From NCBI GenBank assembly GCA_905233445.1, contig CAJOEP010000001.1, forward strand, positions 62,001 to 126,000: DNA of 64,000 bases, written 5' to 3'. This DNA is from an uncultured Bacteroidales bacterium. GTDB lineage: Bacteria; Bacteroidota; Bacteroidia; Bacteroidales; F082. The notes under the pieces are model-generated. The model saw only the letters and a program-made list of their open reading frames with translations. It was not told where the DNA came from and did no database searches. Position 1 is the stretch's first letter. Each line of letters begins with the position of its first letter. Shown one piece after another: positions 45,696-54,720 of this stretch. Position numbers and translations under genes: made by a program.

Positions 45696-47900
45696 ATGGC
45701 AAAAATTGATGAAAAAAGTTTACATGATTTGCTGAAGAATGTCTTCGGATTCGACCAGTTCAAGGGTAATCAGAAGGCCATCATTAAGAGCATTCTCGCC
45801 GGAAACAACACTTTTGTGTTGATGCCTACGGGTGGCGGTAAATCATTGTGCTACCAGCTGCCTGCTTTGATGAGCGAGGGTACGACGATAGTCGTTTCAC
45901 CACTTATTGCCTTGATGAAGAATCAGGTTGACATGATTCGTAACTTCGGTGCTGATACGGGAATAGCCCATGTTATGAACTCGTCGCTGTCGAAGGCCGA
46001 GCTCATGCAGGTGCGCGAAGACCTTGTGAGTAAGAAGACGAAGTTGCTGTATGTGGCTCCGGAATCTCTGACGAAAGAGGAAACGCTGGAGTTCTTGCGC
46101 GGCTTGAACATCGCCTTTTTTGCCATCGACGAAGCCCACTGTATATCAGAATGGGGTCATGACTTCCGTCCGGAATACCGCCGTCTGCGCCCGATTATCA
46201 ACGCGATAAACCCGAAGCTGCCTATTATAGCCTTGACAGCCACGGCGACGGTGAAGGTGCAGCAGGATATCATGAAAAACCTTGAAATTCAGGATGCAAA
46301 AATATTCAAGTCATCGTTTGACAGACCGAATTTGTATTACGAGGTAAGGCCGAAAACGAAAGATGTCGTGAAAGACATTATCAAATATATTAAATCTAAT
46401 CCTGGCAAATCCGGTATCGTATATACATTAAGTCGTAAAAAAGTTGAGGAACTCGCTGAGACTCTGCAAGTTAACGGTATCAAGGCGTTGCCATACCATG
46501 CCGGGTTGGACAGTCAGACGCGTAAGGAAAACCAGGATAAGTTCCTGATGGAAGAGGTTGATGTGATTGTTGCTACCATCGCGTTTGGAATGGGTATCGA
46601 CAAGCCTGACATCCGTTTTGTGATTCACCACGACATCCCGAAGAGCCTTGAAGGCTATTATCAGGAGACTGGCCGCGCAGGTCGTGACGGCGGTGAAGGC
46701 AACTGTATTGCATTTTATGACTATGAAGACATTCATAAACTTGAGAAATTCAATAAAGGCAAGAACGTCGCAGAGCAGGAGATTGCACGTGAATTGCTCA
46801 ATGAGACAGTGACTTACGCAGAGTCGCCAGTGTGCCGCCACAAATTGCTGCTGCATTATTTCGGAGAAGAATACGAAAAGGAAAACTGCGGCGCATGCGA
46901 CAACTGCCTCAATCCGAAGGTGAGGTTTGACGGTCAGGAGGATATAAAACTCGTTATTGAGGCGGTTTTGGCGACAAAACAGCTGTTCAAGACGAAGCAT
47001 ATCTCGGAACTTCTGGCAGGGAAAGAGACCGGCGACATCAAGACGGCGAAGCACGACACCAGCGAATATTTCGGTGCCGGCGACGACCATGATGAGAAAT
47101 ATTGGACTTCGATAATTCGCCAAGCCCTTGTTAATAAATTACTTACAAAGGATATTGACAACTATGGCATATTGAAGGTGCCAAAAGAAGGCAAAGATTT
47201 TGTCAAGAAACCTTACACCGTGATGGTGGCTATGGATCATGATTACGACAAGGGTGACGATGATGAATTCGATGAGGAAAGAGTGGCTCTTTCGAAGGAT
47301 TCTGGCACCGACAAGACCTTGTTCTCGATGCTTAAAGACCTTCGCAAGACCATCGCAAAGAAGAAAAATCTGCCTCCGTTCGTCATATTCCAGGATCCGT
47401 CGCTGGAGGATATGGCAATCCAGTATCCTATCACGATGGAGGAGCTGACGCAGATTGCCGGTGTCGGTGCTGGAAAGGCCCAGAAATTCGGTCAGCCGTT
47501 TATCGACCTTATCAAAGAATATGTCGAGGAGAACGAGATTACACGTCCTAACGACATGGTGGTGAAGTCGGTGGTCAACAAATCGGCATTGAAAATCAGT
47601 ATTATACAAAATATCGACAAGGAGATTCCGCTTGAAGATATAGCATATTCGAAAAATCTGGAATTTGATGAGCTTTTGACGGAGATTGAGAGTATCGTGG
47701 CGAGCGGAACGCATCTTGACATAAGATATTACACTCGCGACAACATCGACCAGTATCATCAGGAGGATATCATCCAGTATTTCAAGGATGCTGAATCTGA
47801 CGATTTGGATACAGCAATGAAGACGTTGGGAGAGAACGAATATGAAGAGGAAGAAGTGAGGTTGATGAGGATTCAGTTCCTGTCAGAGGTTGGAAATTAA
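45696..47900 (+). CDS. recQ: ATP-dependent DNA helicase RecQ
   Basis: VLMPTGGGKSLCYQLPAL, FAIDEAHCISEWGHDFRPEYRRL, QETGRAGRDG, HRDC-like C-term. Confidence 0.97.
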   Translation: MAKIDEKSLHDLLKNVFGFDQFKGNQKAIIKSILAGNNTFVLMPTGGGKSLCYQLPALMSEGTTIVVSPLIALMKNQVDMIRNFGADTGIAHVMNSSLSKAELMQVREDLVSKKTKLLYVAPESLTKEETLEFLRGLNIAFFAIDEAHCISEWGHDFRPEYRRLRPIINAINPKLPIIALTATATVKVQQDIMKNLEIQDAKIFKSSFDRPNLYYEVRPKTKDVVKDIIKYIKSNPGKSGIVYTLSRKKVEELAETLQVNGIKALPYHAGLDSQTRKENQDKFLMEEVDVIVATIAFGMGIDKPDIRFVIHHDIPKSLEGYYQETGRAGRDGGEGNCIAFYDYEDIHKLEKFNKGKNVAEQEIARELLNETVTYAESPVCRHKLLLHYFGEEYEKENCGACDNCLNPKVRFDGQEDIKLVIEAVLATKQLFKTKHISELLAGKETGDIKTAKHDTSEYFGAGDDHDEKYWTSIIRQALVNKLLTKDIDNYGILKVPKEGKDFVKKPYTVMVAMDHDYDKGDDDEFDEERVALSKDSGTDKTLFSMLKDLRKTIAKKKNLPPFVIFQDPSLEDMAIQYPITMEELTQIAGVGAGKAQKFGQPFIDLIKEYVEENEITRPNDMVVKSVVNKSALKISIIQNIDKEIPLEDIAYSKNLEFDELLTEIESIVASGTHLDIRYYTRDNIDQYHQEDIIQYFKDAESDDLDTAMKTLGENEYEEEEVRLMRIQFLSEVGN

Positions 47901-48238
47901 TGAAAAAGTTATTTATATTATTGTGTGTCTGTTGTTTTTTCTTCAGTTGCAGCAGCGAGAGGAAAAAGCAAGTTCCGACTGTGTTTCTCACTGAGCCTCA
48001 AATGGTTGACGTGATGACCGACGTTCAGCTCATGGAGGCTATGATAGGATATCAGAAAAACGTGAACAAGAAAGACAATTATTTGAAAAATGTGGGCTAC
48101 GACTCTCTTTTTGCGCATTACGGCATCAACGATTCGATTTTCAAGTTGAATTTGATTTATTACTATGACGTTGAGCCTCTTACACTTGTTAGGATTATGG
48201 ATTCAGTGGAGAGTCGTCTTGCTGGAATGAAGAATTAG
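47900..48238 (+). CDS. DUF4296-like lipoprotein
   Basis: Lipobox FFSCSSE; EPQMVDVMTDVQLMEAMIGYQ. Confidence 0.75.
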   Translation: MKKLFILLCVCCFFFSCSSERKKQVPTVFLTEPQMVDVMTDVQLMEAMIGYQKNVNKKDNYLKNVGYDSLFAHYGINDSIFKLNLIYYYDVEPLTLVRIMDSVESRLAGMKN

Positions 48239-50040
48239 TGAAAGTGTTTGTAAACGATATCAGCTTTTGCAGGGCCGATAATCTCGCTAAGTCTTTGTAA
48301 ATCTGTTTCTTTAATATTTTTGACAGATTTCAGTTCGAGGAGAAGTTTCTCGGCTGTGGTTTTGCCTATGCCTTTGATGTCGTTGAGTTCGGAATGCACG
48401 AAACCTTTTTGGAATTTTTTTCGATGGAATGATATCGCGAAGCGGTGTACTTCCTCTTGAATGTTTGCTAAAAGTCTGAAAACCTCTGAGTTAGGCTTTA
48501 TTTGCACCACTTTGGGAGGGAATCCGAATAGAAGCTCATTGGTGCGGTGGCTGTCGTTTTTGGCTAGTCCAGCGATGGGGATTTCGAGATGCAGCTCATC
48601 CTCAATGACTTGGCGCACAACCTCCATCTGACCTTTGCCGCCATCGGTGATTATGAGATTGGGCAGTTCCTTGCCTTCTTCCACGAGGCGTGAATAGCGC
48701 CGGCGAACTACCTCGCGCATCGAGGCGTAATCGTCGGGACCTTCCACCGTTTTGATGTTGAAATGACGGTAACCGGCTTTGTTCGGCTTGCCGTTGACAA
48801 ACTGTACCATGCCCGCCACAGCGTAGTCGCCTTGGAAATTGGAGTTGTCGAAACACTCGATGACCGATGGCGGTTCTTGGAGATGCAAGTCTTTTTGCAG
48901 CTCAGCCAGAATACGCTTTGAATGACGTTCTGGATCCACCAAAGAACGTAGTTTTTCCGTTTCTAAACGATACTGTTTGGCGTTGCGTGTTGATAGTTCC
49001 AGAATCTCGAATTTTTCGCCTTTTTTCGGGATGGTGAACTTCACGTTTTCCAGTTCCATGTCGAGTTTCAGTGGAACGATTATTTCCTTAACAGAACTCT
49101 CAAAACGTTGGCGTAACTCGATGATTGCCAATGATAAAAGCTCTTCTGGCGTTTCTTCCAAGCGGCGTTTCATCTCAATGGAGAACGACTGGATTATTGC
49201 CCCTTGGATGATGCGCATGTAGTTGACATAGAATGAGTTATCTGCATCATCGAAAGAAAATACCTCCATGTCGTGGAGCGTGTTGCTGCTCACTATTGAG
49301 CGCGCGTGATAGTTTTCGAGTAGGTCGTATTTCCGTTTTATCATTTGCGCCTGCTCGAATTCGAGGCGTGAGGCATGGTCCATCATCTGTGTTTTCAGGT
49401 CTTTTAGTACTCCTGAAATATTGCCTTTTATGACTTCTTTAGTATTGGAAATCATAGAATTATAATCCTCTTCGGAGATGAGGTTGGCGCACGGAGCTTT
49501 GCAGTTGCCGATATGATATTCGAGGCAGGGACGGTTCAACAAATGTTTGCAAGTTCTCAACGGATAAACCTGTTTTAGGATGTCAAGCAGCGTTCTCGCT
49601 GTCATTACGGAAGGGTAGGGGCCGTAATATTGTGAGCCGTCGTTGACTTTTTTTCTCGTCAGGAAAATTCGCGGAAAGCGCTCGTTTTTGATGCATATCC
49701 AAGGATAGGTCTTGTCGTCCTTGAGCATGATGTTGTATCGTGGCTTGTACTGCTTGATGAAGTTGTTTTCGAGGAGAAAAGCCTCTGCTTCGCTGCCCAC
49801 GACAGTAAACCTGATATCGGCGATTTTGCTGACTAAAAGACGTGTTTTGCCGCTTTGTTCCTTGTTGAAATAGCTTGATACTCTGCGCTTTAGGTTCTTA
49901 GCCTTGCCGACATAAATAATCTCGCCAGTCTCGTCGAAATACTGGTAAACTCCCGGAGAAGTCGGGATTGTTTTTAGGATCGAGGTTATTTTTTCGGAAA
50001 CTGCCAACTTATTAAAAGTGTTTAAACCCTTGAGCTTCAA
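48235..50040 (-). CDS. uvrC: Excinuclease ABC subunit C
   Basis: PTSPGVYQYFDETGEIIYVGKAKNLKRRVSSYF (GIY-YIG); NLIITDGGKGQ; helix-hairpin-helix GIGKTTAEKLL. Confidence 0.96.
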   Translation of the reverse strand: MKLKGLNTFNKLAVSEKITSILKTIPTSPGVYQYFDETGEIIYVGKAKNLKRRVSSYFNKEQSGKTRLLVSKIADIRFTVVGSEAEAFLLENNFIKQYKPRYNIMLKDDKTYPWICIKNERFPRIFLTRKKVNDGSQYYGPYPSVMTARTLLDILKQVYPLRTCKHLLNRPCLEYHIGNCKAPCANLISEEDYNSMISNTKEVIKGNISGVLKDLKTQMMDHASRLEFEQAQMIKRKYDLLENYHARSIVSSNTLHDMEVFSFDDADNSFYVNYMRIIQGAIIQSFSIEMKRRLEETPEELLSLAIIELRQRFESSVKEIIVPLKLDMELENVKFTIPKKGEKFEILELSTRNAKQYRLETEKLRSLVDPERHSKRILAELQKDLHLQEPPSVIECFDNSNFQGDYAVAGMVQFVNGKPNKAGYRHFNIKTVEGPDDYASMREVVRRRYSRLVEEGKELPNLIITDGGKGQMEVVRQVIEDELHLEIPIAGLAKNDSHRTNELLFGFPPKVVQIKPNSEVFRLLANIQEEVHRFAISFHRKKFQKGFVHSELNDIKGIGKTTAEKLLLELKSVKNIKETDLQRLSEIIGPAKADIVYKHFH

Positions 50041-51046
50041 TCGGAATCTGATGATTATCAGGTGTTATGAGGTTGGCTTGGCCTTCGTCGGCGGTCATGT
50101 AGCCGATGATGCGGACGTCATCCAAATCCTTCACTTTCTCGTAGTCGCTTTGTGCGATGGTGAACAGCAGTTCATAGTCTTCGCCGCCGTTGAGTGCAGC
50201 AATACTTGGCACTATGTTGAAGTCCTTCGCTGTCTGTATCGTCTTCTGGTTCATAGGGATACGGTCTTCATAGACCATGCATCCCACCTTCGATTCTTTG
50301 CAAAGATGTAAAACTTCAGAAGCCAATCCGTCGGAAATGTCGATCATCGAAGTCGGCTTCACCTTTATTTCCTTGAGTTTCCCGACGATATCGCGACGAG
50401 CTTCAGGTTTCAACTGGCGTTCCAGAATATAATCGTATCCGGCAAATTCAGGTTGCATGTTCGGGTCGGCCATGAAAGCGGCTTTTTCACGTTCGAGAAT
50501 CAGCAATCCGGTATAAGCTGCACCGAGGTTTCCGCTCACGCAAAGCAGGTCGTTCGGTTTTGCTCCACTTCGATAAACGATATCTTCTTTTTTGGCCTTT
50601 CCAATCACCGTCACCGAGATGAAAAGTCCTGATTTTGAAGCTGTTGTGTCGCCACCGACGAGATCTACATGATAACGGTCGCAAGCCAGACGGATGCCGC
50701 GGTAAATCTCTTCAATCGCCTCAACGGAATATTTGCTGCTGATGCCGAGTCCGACCACGATTTGTGTCGGGGTGCCGTTCATCGCATAGATATCTGAGAA
50801 GTTGACGACAGCTGCCTTGTAGCCGAGATGTTTCAACGGACAATACGTCATGTCGAAATGCACGCCTTCGCAGAGAATGTCAACTGAGACAAGCGTTTGC
50901 TCGTCTTTATGGTCGATGACGGCTGCGTCATCGCCGACGGCTTTGAGTGTCGAGTCGTTGTATATCTTGACGTTTTTTACAAGCTTGTCGATGAGCGCGA
51001 ACTCGCCCAGTTCCGAGAGGTTAGTGATGTTTTCCTGATCTGCCAT
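50012..51046 (-). CDS. thiL: Thiamine-monophosphate kinase
   Basis: ELGEFALIDKLVK, VGDDAAVIDHKDEQTLVSVDILCEGVHFDMTYCPLKHLGYKA. Confidence 0.95.
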   Translation of the reverse strand: MADQENITNLSELGEFALIDKLVKNVKIYNDSTLKAVGDDAAVIDHKDEQTLVSVDILCEGVHFDMTYCPLKHLGYKAAVVNFSDIYAMNGTPTQIVVGLGISSKYSVEAIEEIYRGIRLACDRYHVDLVGGDTTASKSGLFISVTVIGKAKKEDIVYRSGAKPNDLLCVSGNLGAAYTGLLILEREKAAFMADPNMQPEFAGYDYILERQLKPEARRDIVGKLKEIKVKPTSMIDISDGLASEVLHLCKESKVGCMVYEDRIPMNQKTIQTAKDFNIVPSIAALNGGEDYELLFTIAQSDYEKVKDLDDVRIIGYMTADEGQANLITPDNHQIPIEAQGFKHF

Positions 51047-51060
51047 GATACTGAATATTA

Positions 51061-51093
51061 AAAAAAAGTCCCAACGTCAGTTGGGACTTTTTT
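51061..51093 (-). terminator. Strong hairpin terminator AAAAAAGTCCCAAC-gtca-GTTGGGACTTTTTT
   Basis: 14-bp perfect stem flanked by A/T runs, directly 3' of the tRNA relic. Confidence 0.88.
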
Positions 51094-51100
51094 GTTTTTG

Positions 51101-51161
51101 TGCTCCCACTAGGACTTGAACCTAGGACCAACTGATTATGAGTCAGCTACTCTAACCGACC
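51101..51161 (-). pseudogene. 5'-truncated tRNA(CAU) relic
   Basis: Reverse strand GGTCGGTTAGAGTAGCTGACTCATAATCAGTTGGTCCTAGGTTCAAGTCCTAGTGGGAGCA: intact anticodon arm, T arm and 3' acceptor strand; no GCTCCCA 5' strand or 5' half of the D stem. Confidence 0.8.
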
Positions 51162-51200
51162 AAAAAATTGTTGAATGTAAAATATTTTTTAATTTTTTTT

Positions 51201-51312
51201 CTCACGCAGAAATCGCAGAAAACGCAGAACCAAATCTGCGAGATCCGATTGCTATAGCAATCAAAATAAATATGGAAGAAAAATTCTGCGGATTCAGCGA
51301 GATCTGCGTGAG
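51201..51312. repeat. 112-nt inverted-repeat element CTCACGCAGAAATCGCAG...GATTGCTATAGCAATC...CGAGATCTGCGTGAG
   Basis: Terminal inverted arms plus 16-bp perfect central palindrome at 51247-51262. Confidence 0.88.
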
Positions 51313-51313
51313 A

Positions 51314-52285
51314 TTAATAATAATTTTCAATTTCTTCGAGAATCTCGGTCACTTCCGCCACTGTCGGCACTTCCATCAGCTTCATTTTGAATTGTTTGAA
51401 GTTAGGGAACCCTTTGAAGTACAAGCCCCAGTGTTTCCGCATCTCGATGACGGCGTAGTGCTCGTCTTTGTAATTTAGGGAGTCGTTGAGATGCATTTTT
51501 GCGACTTTAACTCGCTCTTCGACCGATGGCTTTTCATCTTCGATCCCTTTTTCAAGATAATCGTGAATCTCCTTGAAGATCCAAGGGTTTCCATATGTTG
51601 CGCGACCGATCATGAGGCCGTCAACACCGAAAGTGTCCTTGAAATATTTCGCTGATTTGCCATCGACCACGTCGCCATTTCCGATGATTGGAATCATCAT
51701 GCGAGGGTTGTTTTTCACCGCCCCGATGAGCGTCCAGTCGGCTGGCTCGCCCCATTTGGTGGTACGGAGTCGTCCGTGGATGGTAAGCGCTTGAATACCA
51801 ACATTTTGAAGTCGTTCGGCAATCTCTACGATGTCTTTATGCTCGCTGTCATAACCCAATCTTGTCTTCACCGTAACTGGCGTTTTTACTGCTTTTACGA
51901 CGGCCTCAGTGATGGCGACCATCTTCGGGATGTCGTTCATTATTCCTGAACCTGCGCCTTTCGATGCCACTTTCTTCACCGGGCATCCGAAGTTGATATC
52001 GATGATGTCGGGCTTGTAACGTTCGGCATATTGTGCCGCCTCTACCATCGGCTGAACAGCGTTTCCGAAGATCTGCACTCCAAACGGCTGCTCACTTTCG
52101 GTATATCGTAACTTGTTGATACTCTTGACTGCATCGCGAATCAGACCGTCCGACGAGATGAACTCGGAATAGACGATGTCGGCGCCGTACATCTTGCAAA
52201 CATGCCTGAACGGCGGGTCGGTGACGCCCTCCATCGGTGCCAGCAGCAGCGGATAATGCTCGAAAGAAAGATTCGCGATTTTCAT
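51314..52285 (-). CDS. tRNA-dihydrouridine synthase (DusB-like)
   Basis: PLLLAPMEGVTDPPFRHVC, DINFGCPVKKVASKGAGSGIM. Confidence 0.95.
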   Translation of the reverse strand: MKIANLSFEHYPLLLAPMEGVTDPPFRHVCKMYGADIVYSEFISSDGLIRDAVKSINKLRYTESEQPFGVQIFGNAVQPMVEAAQYAERYKPDIIDINFGCPVKKVASKGAGSGIMNDIPKMVAITEAVVKAVKTPVTVKTRLGYDSEHKDIVEIAERLQNVGIQALTIHGRLRTTKWGEPADWTLIGAVKNNPRMMIPIIGNGDVVDGKSAKYFKDTFGVDGLMIGRATYGNPWIFKEIHDYLEKGIEDEKPSVEERVKVAKMHLNDSLNYKDEHYAVIEMRKHWGLYFKGFPNFKQFKMKLMEVPTVAEVTEILEEIENYY

Positions 52286-52303
52286 GCTGCAAAAATAACA
52301 AAA

Positions 52304-52374
52304 TTTTTAATGCCATTTGCAGAAATGCGACCTACCACAGGGTACTGTGAGCATTTCGAAAATGGCATTAAAAA
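52304..52374. repeat. 71-nt nested hairpin element with 15-bp arms TTTTTAATGCCATTT/AAATGGCATTAAAAA
   Basis: Direct inspection; includes the HTH gene stop codon (52368-52370). Confidence 0.88.
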
Positions 52375-52724
52375 TGTATCTTATTTTTTGTATTTTTGCC
52401 GTAAGGATGCTGTTCTTCGGCCACTTTTAAGCAATCTTCATTAGCAAAATCATATTGCTTTCTTGCAATCATAATTATGTCTTCACCAAGAGCTGAGCTT
52501 ATGTGTGAAATAGTGCTTATCGTGAAATTATGCCTTCCGGTAAGCCATTTGCTTATCTCCGATTCGCGTTTGCCAAGTTTGTTGGCCAAATCACGACGAG
52601 TCATGCCTTTTTGTTTCAGCACTTCAACTATTCGTTCGGCAATAGCAAACGACAGCTCGAATTCTGCCATACGATCTTCGGGTATTTCAGCCAAACATTC
52701 TCTGAATAATTTGTTCTGTATCAT
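52368..52724 (-). CDS. HTH antitoxin-like protein (HigA/XRE-like)
   Basis: LKQKGMTRRDLANKLGKRESEISKWLTGRHNFTISTISHISSALGEDI. Confidence 0.85.
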   Translation of the reverse strand: MIQNKLFRECLAEIPEDRMAEFELSFAIAERIVEVLKQKGMTRRDLANKLGKRESEISKWLTGRHNFTISTISHISSALGEDIIMIARKQYDFANEDCLKVAEEQHPYGKNTKNKIHF

Positions 52725-53251
52725 ATCTCAAATACTGTTTTATCAATTCCAGTAATAATATTGTTCTCAACTTTCACATTTCCTGATCTCATTGCTTCTT
52801 TCAACAATTTGTCAAACTTCTGAAGGTCTAAAACGTAACCGCTCAACTTTTCATCTTCTTGGTAAGTCCTTGTCGTTTTTTCTCCGCCATTGCCTAATAT
52901 CAAAATCTGATCTGAAATTCTGAGGCAGTACAACCTTAAACTTCTCGCATCAATTGACAACGCACAAAGATTGTCATTCATTTTGCTTTCAGTTCTGAAA
53001 AACCTTTCCAAAGCACCTTGTTCTATAATCTTTTTCAAAGCGAAAATAATTGTCTGAAAATCCTTGTTCAACCTTGCATTATCCTTAAATTCCGCAAGAA
53101 ATCTTTCAAATTCGCTTTTGTCGTTTCCCTCAAAACTAATAGAATACAAACAAACTATTTTGTTTTGTTCAATTGTTTTTAATGTCATTTTTTTAGTCAT
53201 AGCTTCACAAATTTTAGCTTGCAAATATACTAATAATTTTTCAAACTTCAC
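52721..53251 (-). CDS. HigB/RelE-like toxin candidate
   Basis: ALERFFRTESKMNDNLCALSIDARSLRLYCLRISDQILILGNGGEKTTRTYQ; overlaps the HTH gene by 4 nt. Confidence 0.68.
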   Translation of the reverse strand: MKFEKLLVYLQAKICEAMTKKMTLKTIEQNKIVCLYSISFEGNDKSEFERFLAEFKDNARLNKDFQTIIFALKKIIEQGALERFFRTESKMNDNLCALSIDARSLRLYCLRISDQILILGNGGEKTTRTYQEDEKLSGYVLDLQKFDKLLKEAMRSGNVKVENNIITGIDKTVFEI

Positions 53252-53381
53252 TTAAAAGTGAAATATTTTTTATAAAATAATCCTAAACCTGAAACATTTT
53301 TCGTTTCGGTTCTTGCTGCAAAGTTACAAAATTTTTCGGATTAAGTGAAGGCTTAGATAAAAATAATTTCAATGATATGCA

Positions 53382-53407
53382 AAGAGACGGCCATTCGACC
53401 GTCTCTT
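53382..53407. repeat. Palindrome AAGAGACGG-ccattcga-CCGTCTCTT
   Basis: 9-bp perfect arms; related to 19605-19624. Confidence 0.85.
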
Positions 53408-53441
53408 CATGATGATTTTTAAACTTTTTATAACTGTAAAA

Positions 53442-54704
53442 TCATTTCTTCCCAAGTTTTCCCTTAACATCGGCTCTTATTGAACTCCAGTCGTAATTAC
53501 GACGCAAACCGACAACTGTTGAGTATGTCATGATGAATGCACTCGCGATGGCGGCTATGAAGAGCGCGGCGAGTATCATCAAAGCCTGAACACCCCATTG
53601 CATGATCTGTCCGGCCATGTCGGCTTCTCGTTCCTTGTGGCCGTCGCTGTAGGTGACAATGTAATCCGGCACATCAGGCATGAACAGCGCACCAAAGAAC
53701 AAGCCGGTGGCAATACTGTAGGCAATTTTCTTGATGCCTCCGAGAATCTTCGCTTCCAGTCGATGGCGTGTCTCCATCCAGCCGTACGGACGGTCGGCAT
53801 AGATGTACAAAGGAATCATTATGATGAAAATCCAGATCCAGATAGTGTACTTGCGGGCTTCTTTACGATAGCCGTTGCGAATCTTTTTAGCTTCTTTTTT
53901 AGCTATTTTATGTACGTCATCGTAATCGGCGTTGCAGATTTCTTGTCCTTTTTCCAAAGCCTCATCAGCATGTTTCTGTGCCGTTTTTTTAAGATCTTTA
54001 TAATAATTTCTGGTGCTTCGTTTTGAAGCTGTATCGATTATCGATTGACATTTATTAACGCCAAAAGGACCGTCAATATTGACATCATAAATGCCTCTGT
54101 GCATTTCTGCAGTCATCGCTTTGAAACTATTTGCATTGGCAAAACGTTTTTCGTCACGATAATATATATGTTTGCCTTCTACTTCATCCCATGAAATGGT
54201 AGTGTCTTGCTCTGTCCAGGATTTATCGACCTGATTGTAGATTTTGTCCCAATTTTTAGCTTTTTCACGAGGTTCTTTCCTGAAATAATTCAAGATAAAT
54301 AAGCCCAAAATCACACCAAGAATAATCATCCACGAGAAGTTGTAGTGACGTTTTTTCGACCAGTCGATGATGTAGCGAACTTCGTCGATTTGATCTTTAA
54401 GTTCGGTGTCGTTGTGATCCTGAATCTTGGCTTCAGCCTGATTGAGCAGGTCTTCCATCTCCAAAGTCTCTTCCAAACTGACTGGATAAACGTCGTCGAT
54501 AGGCACCTCGTGGCCCTTTTTGTCTTTCTTAGTTATGTGCGACGAAGTTGTCACCGCTTGCCACAGTAAATCATAAGCCTCGCGGTTGTCTTTTGAAGCT
54601 TCTTCCTTTGCTTTGATGTCTTCTGGAGTGAACGACACGTAACCTTCCTGACAAGCTTTGTCGCCAGTGGGTTTTTCGTTTTTTTTCTTGCTAAAAAGTC
54701 CCAT
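53442..54704 (-). CDS. Hypothetical membrane protein
   Basis: 420-aa ORF, several TM segments, basic/acidic cytoplasmic N-terminus; no family recognised. Confidence 0.65.
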   Translation of the reverse strand: MGLFSKKKNEKPTGDKACQEGYVSFTPEDIKAKEEASKDNREAYDLLWQAVTTSSHITKKDKKGHEVPIDDVYPVSLEETLEMEDLLNQAEAKIQDHNDTELKDQIDEVRYIIDWSKKRHYNFSWMIILGVILGLFILNYFRKEPREKAKNWDKIYNQVDKSWTEQDTTISWDEVEGKHIYYRDEKRFANANSFKAMTAEMHRGIYDVNIDGPFGVNKCQSIIDTASKRSTRNYYKDLKKTAQKHADEALEKGQEICNADYDDVHKIAKKEAKKIRNGYRKEARKYTIWIWIFIIMIPLYIYADRPYGWMETRHRLEAKILGGIKKIAYSIATGLFFGALFMPDVPDYIVTYSDGHKEREADMAGQIMQWGVQALMILAALFIAAIASAFIMTYSTVVGLRRNYDWSSIRADVKGKLGKK

Positions 54705-54720
54705 GTTTCATGTGATTTAA

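Noticed and set aside
46428-47123. 231-aa antisense ORF within recQ
   Set aside because: Overlaps conserved RecQ domains on the opposite strand; no recognisable protein features.
48235-50040. uvrC 5' overlap with thiL as a possible fusion or frameshift
   Set aside because: Likely an over-extended start; the conserved UvrC N-terminus (SILKTIPTSPGVYQYF) begins after an internal start candidate, so nothing unusual is required.
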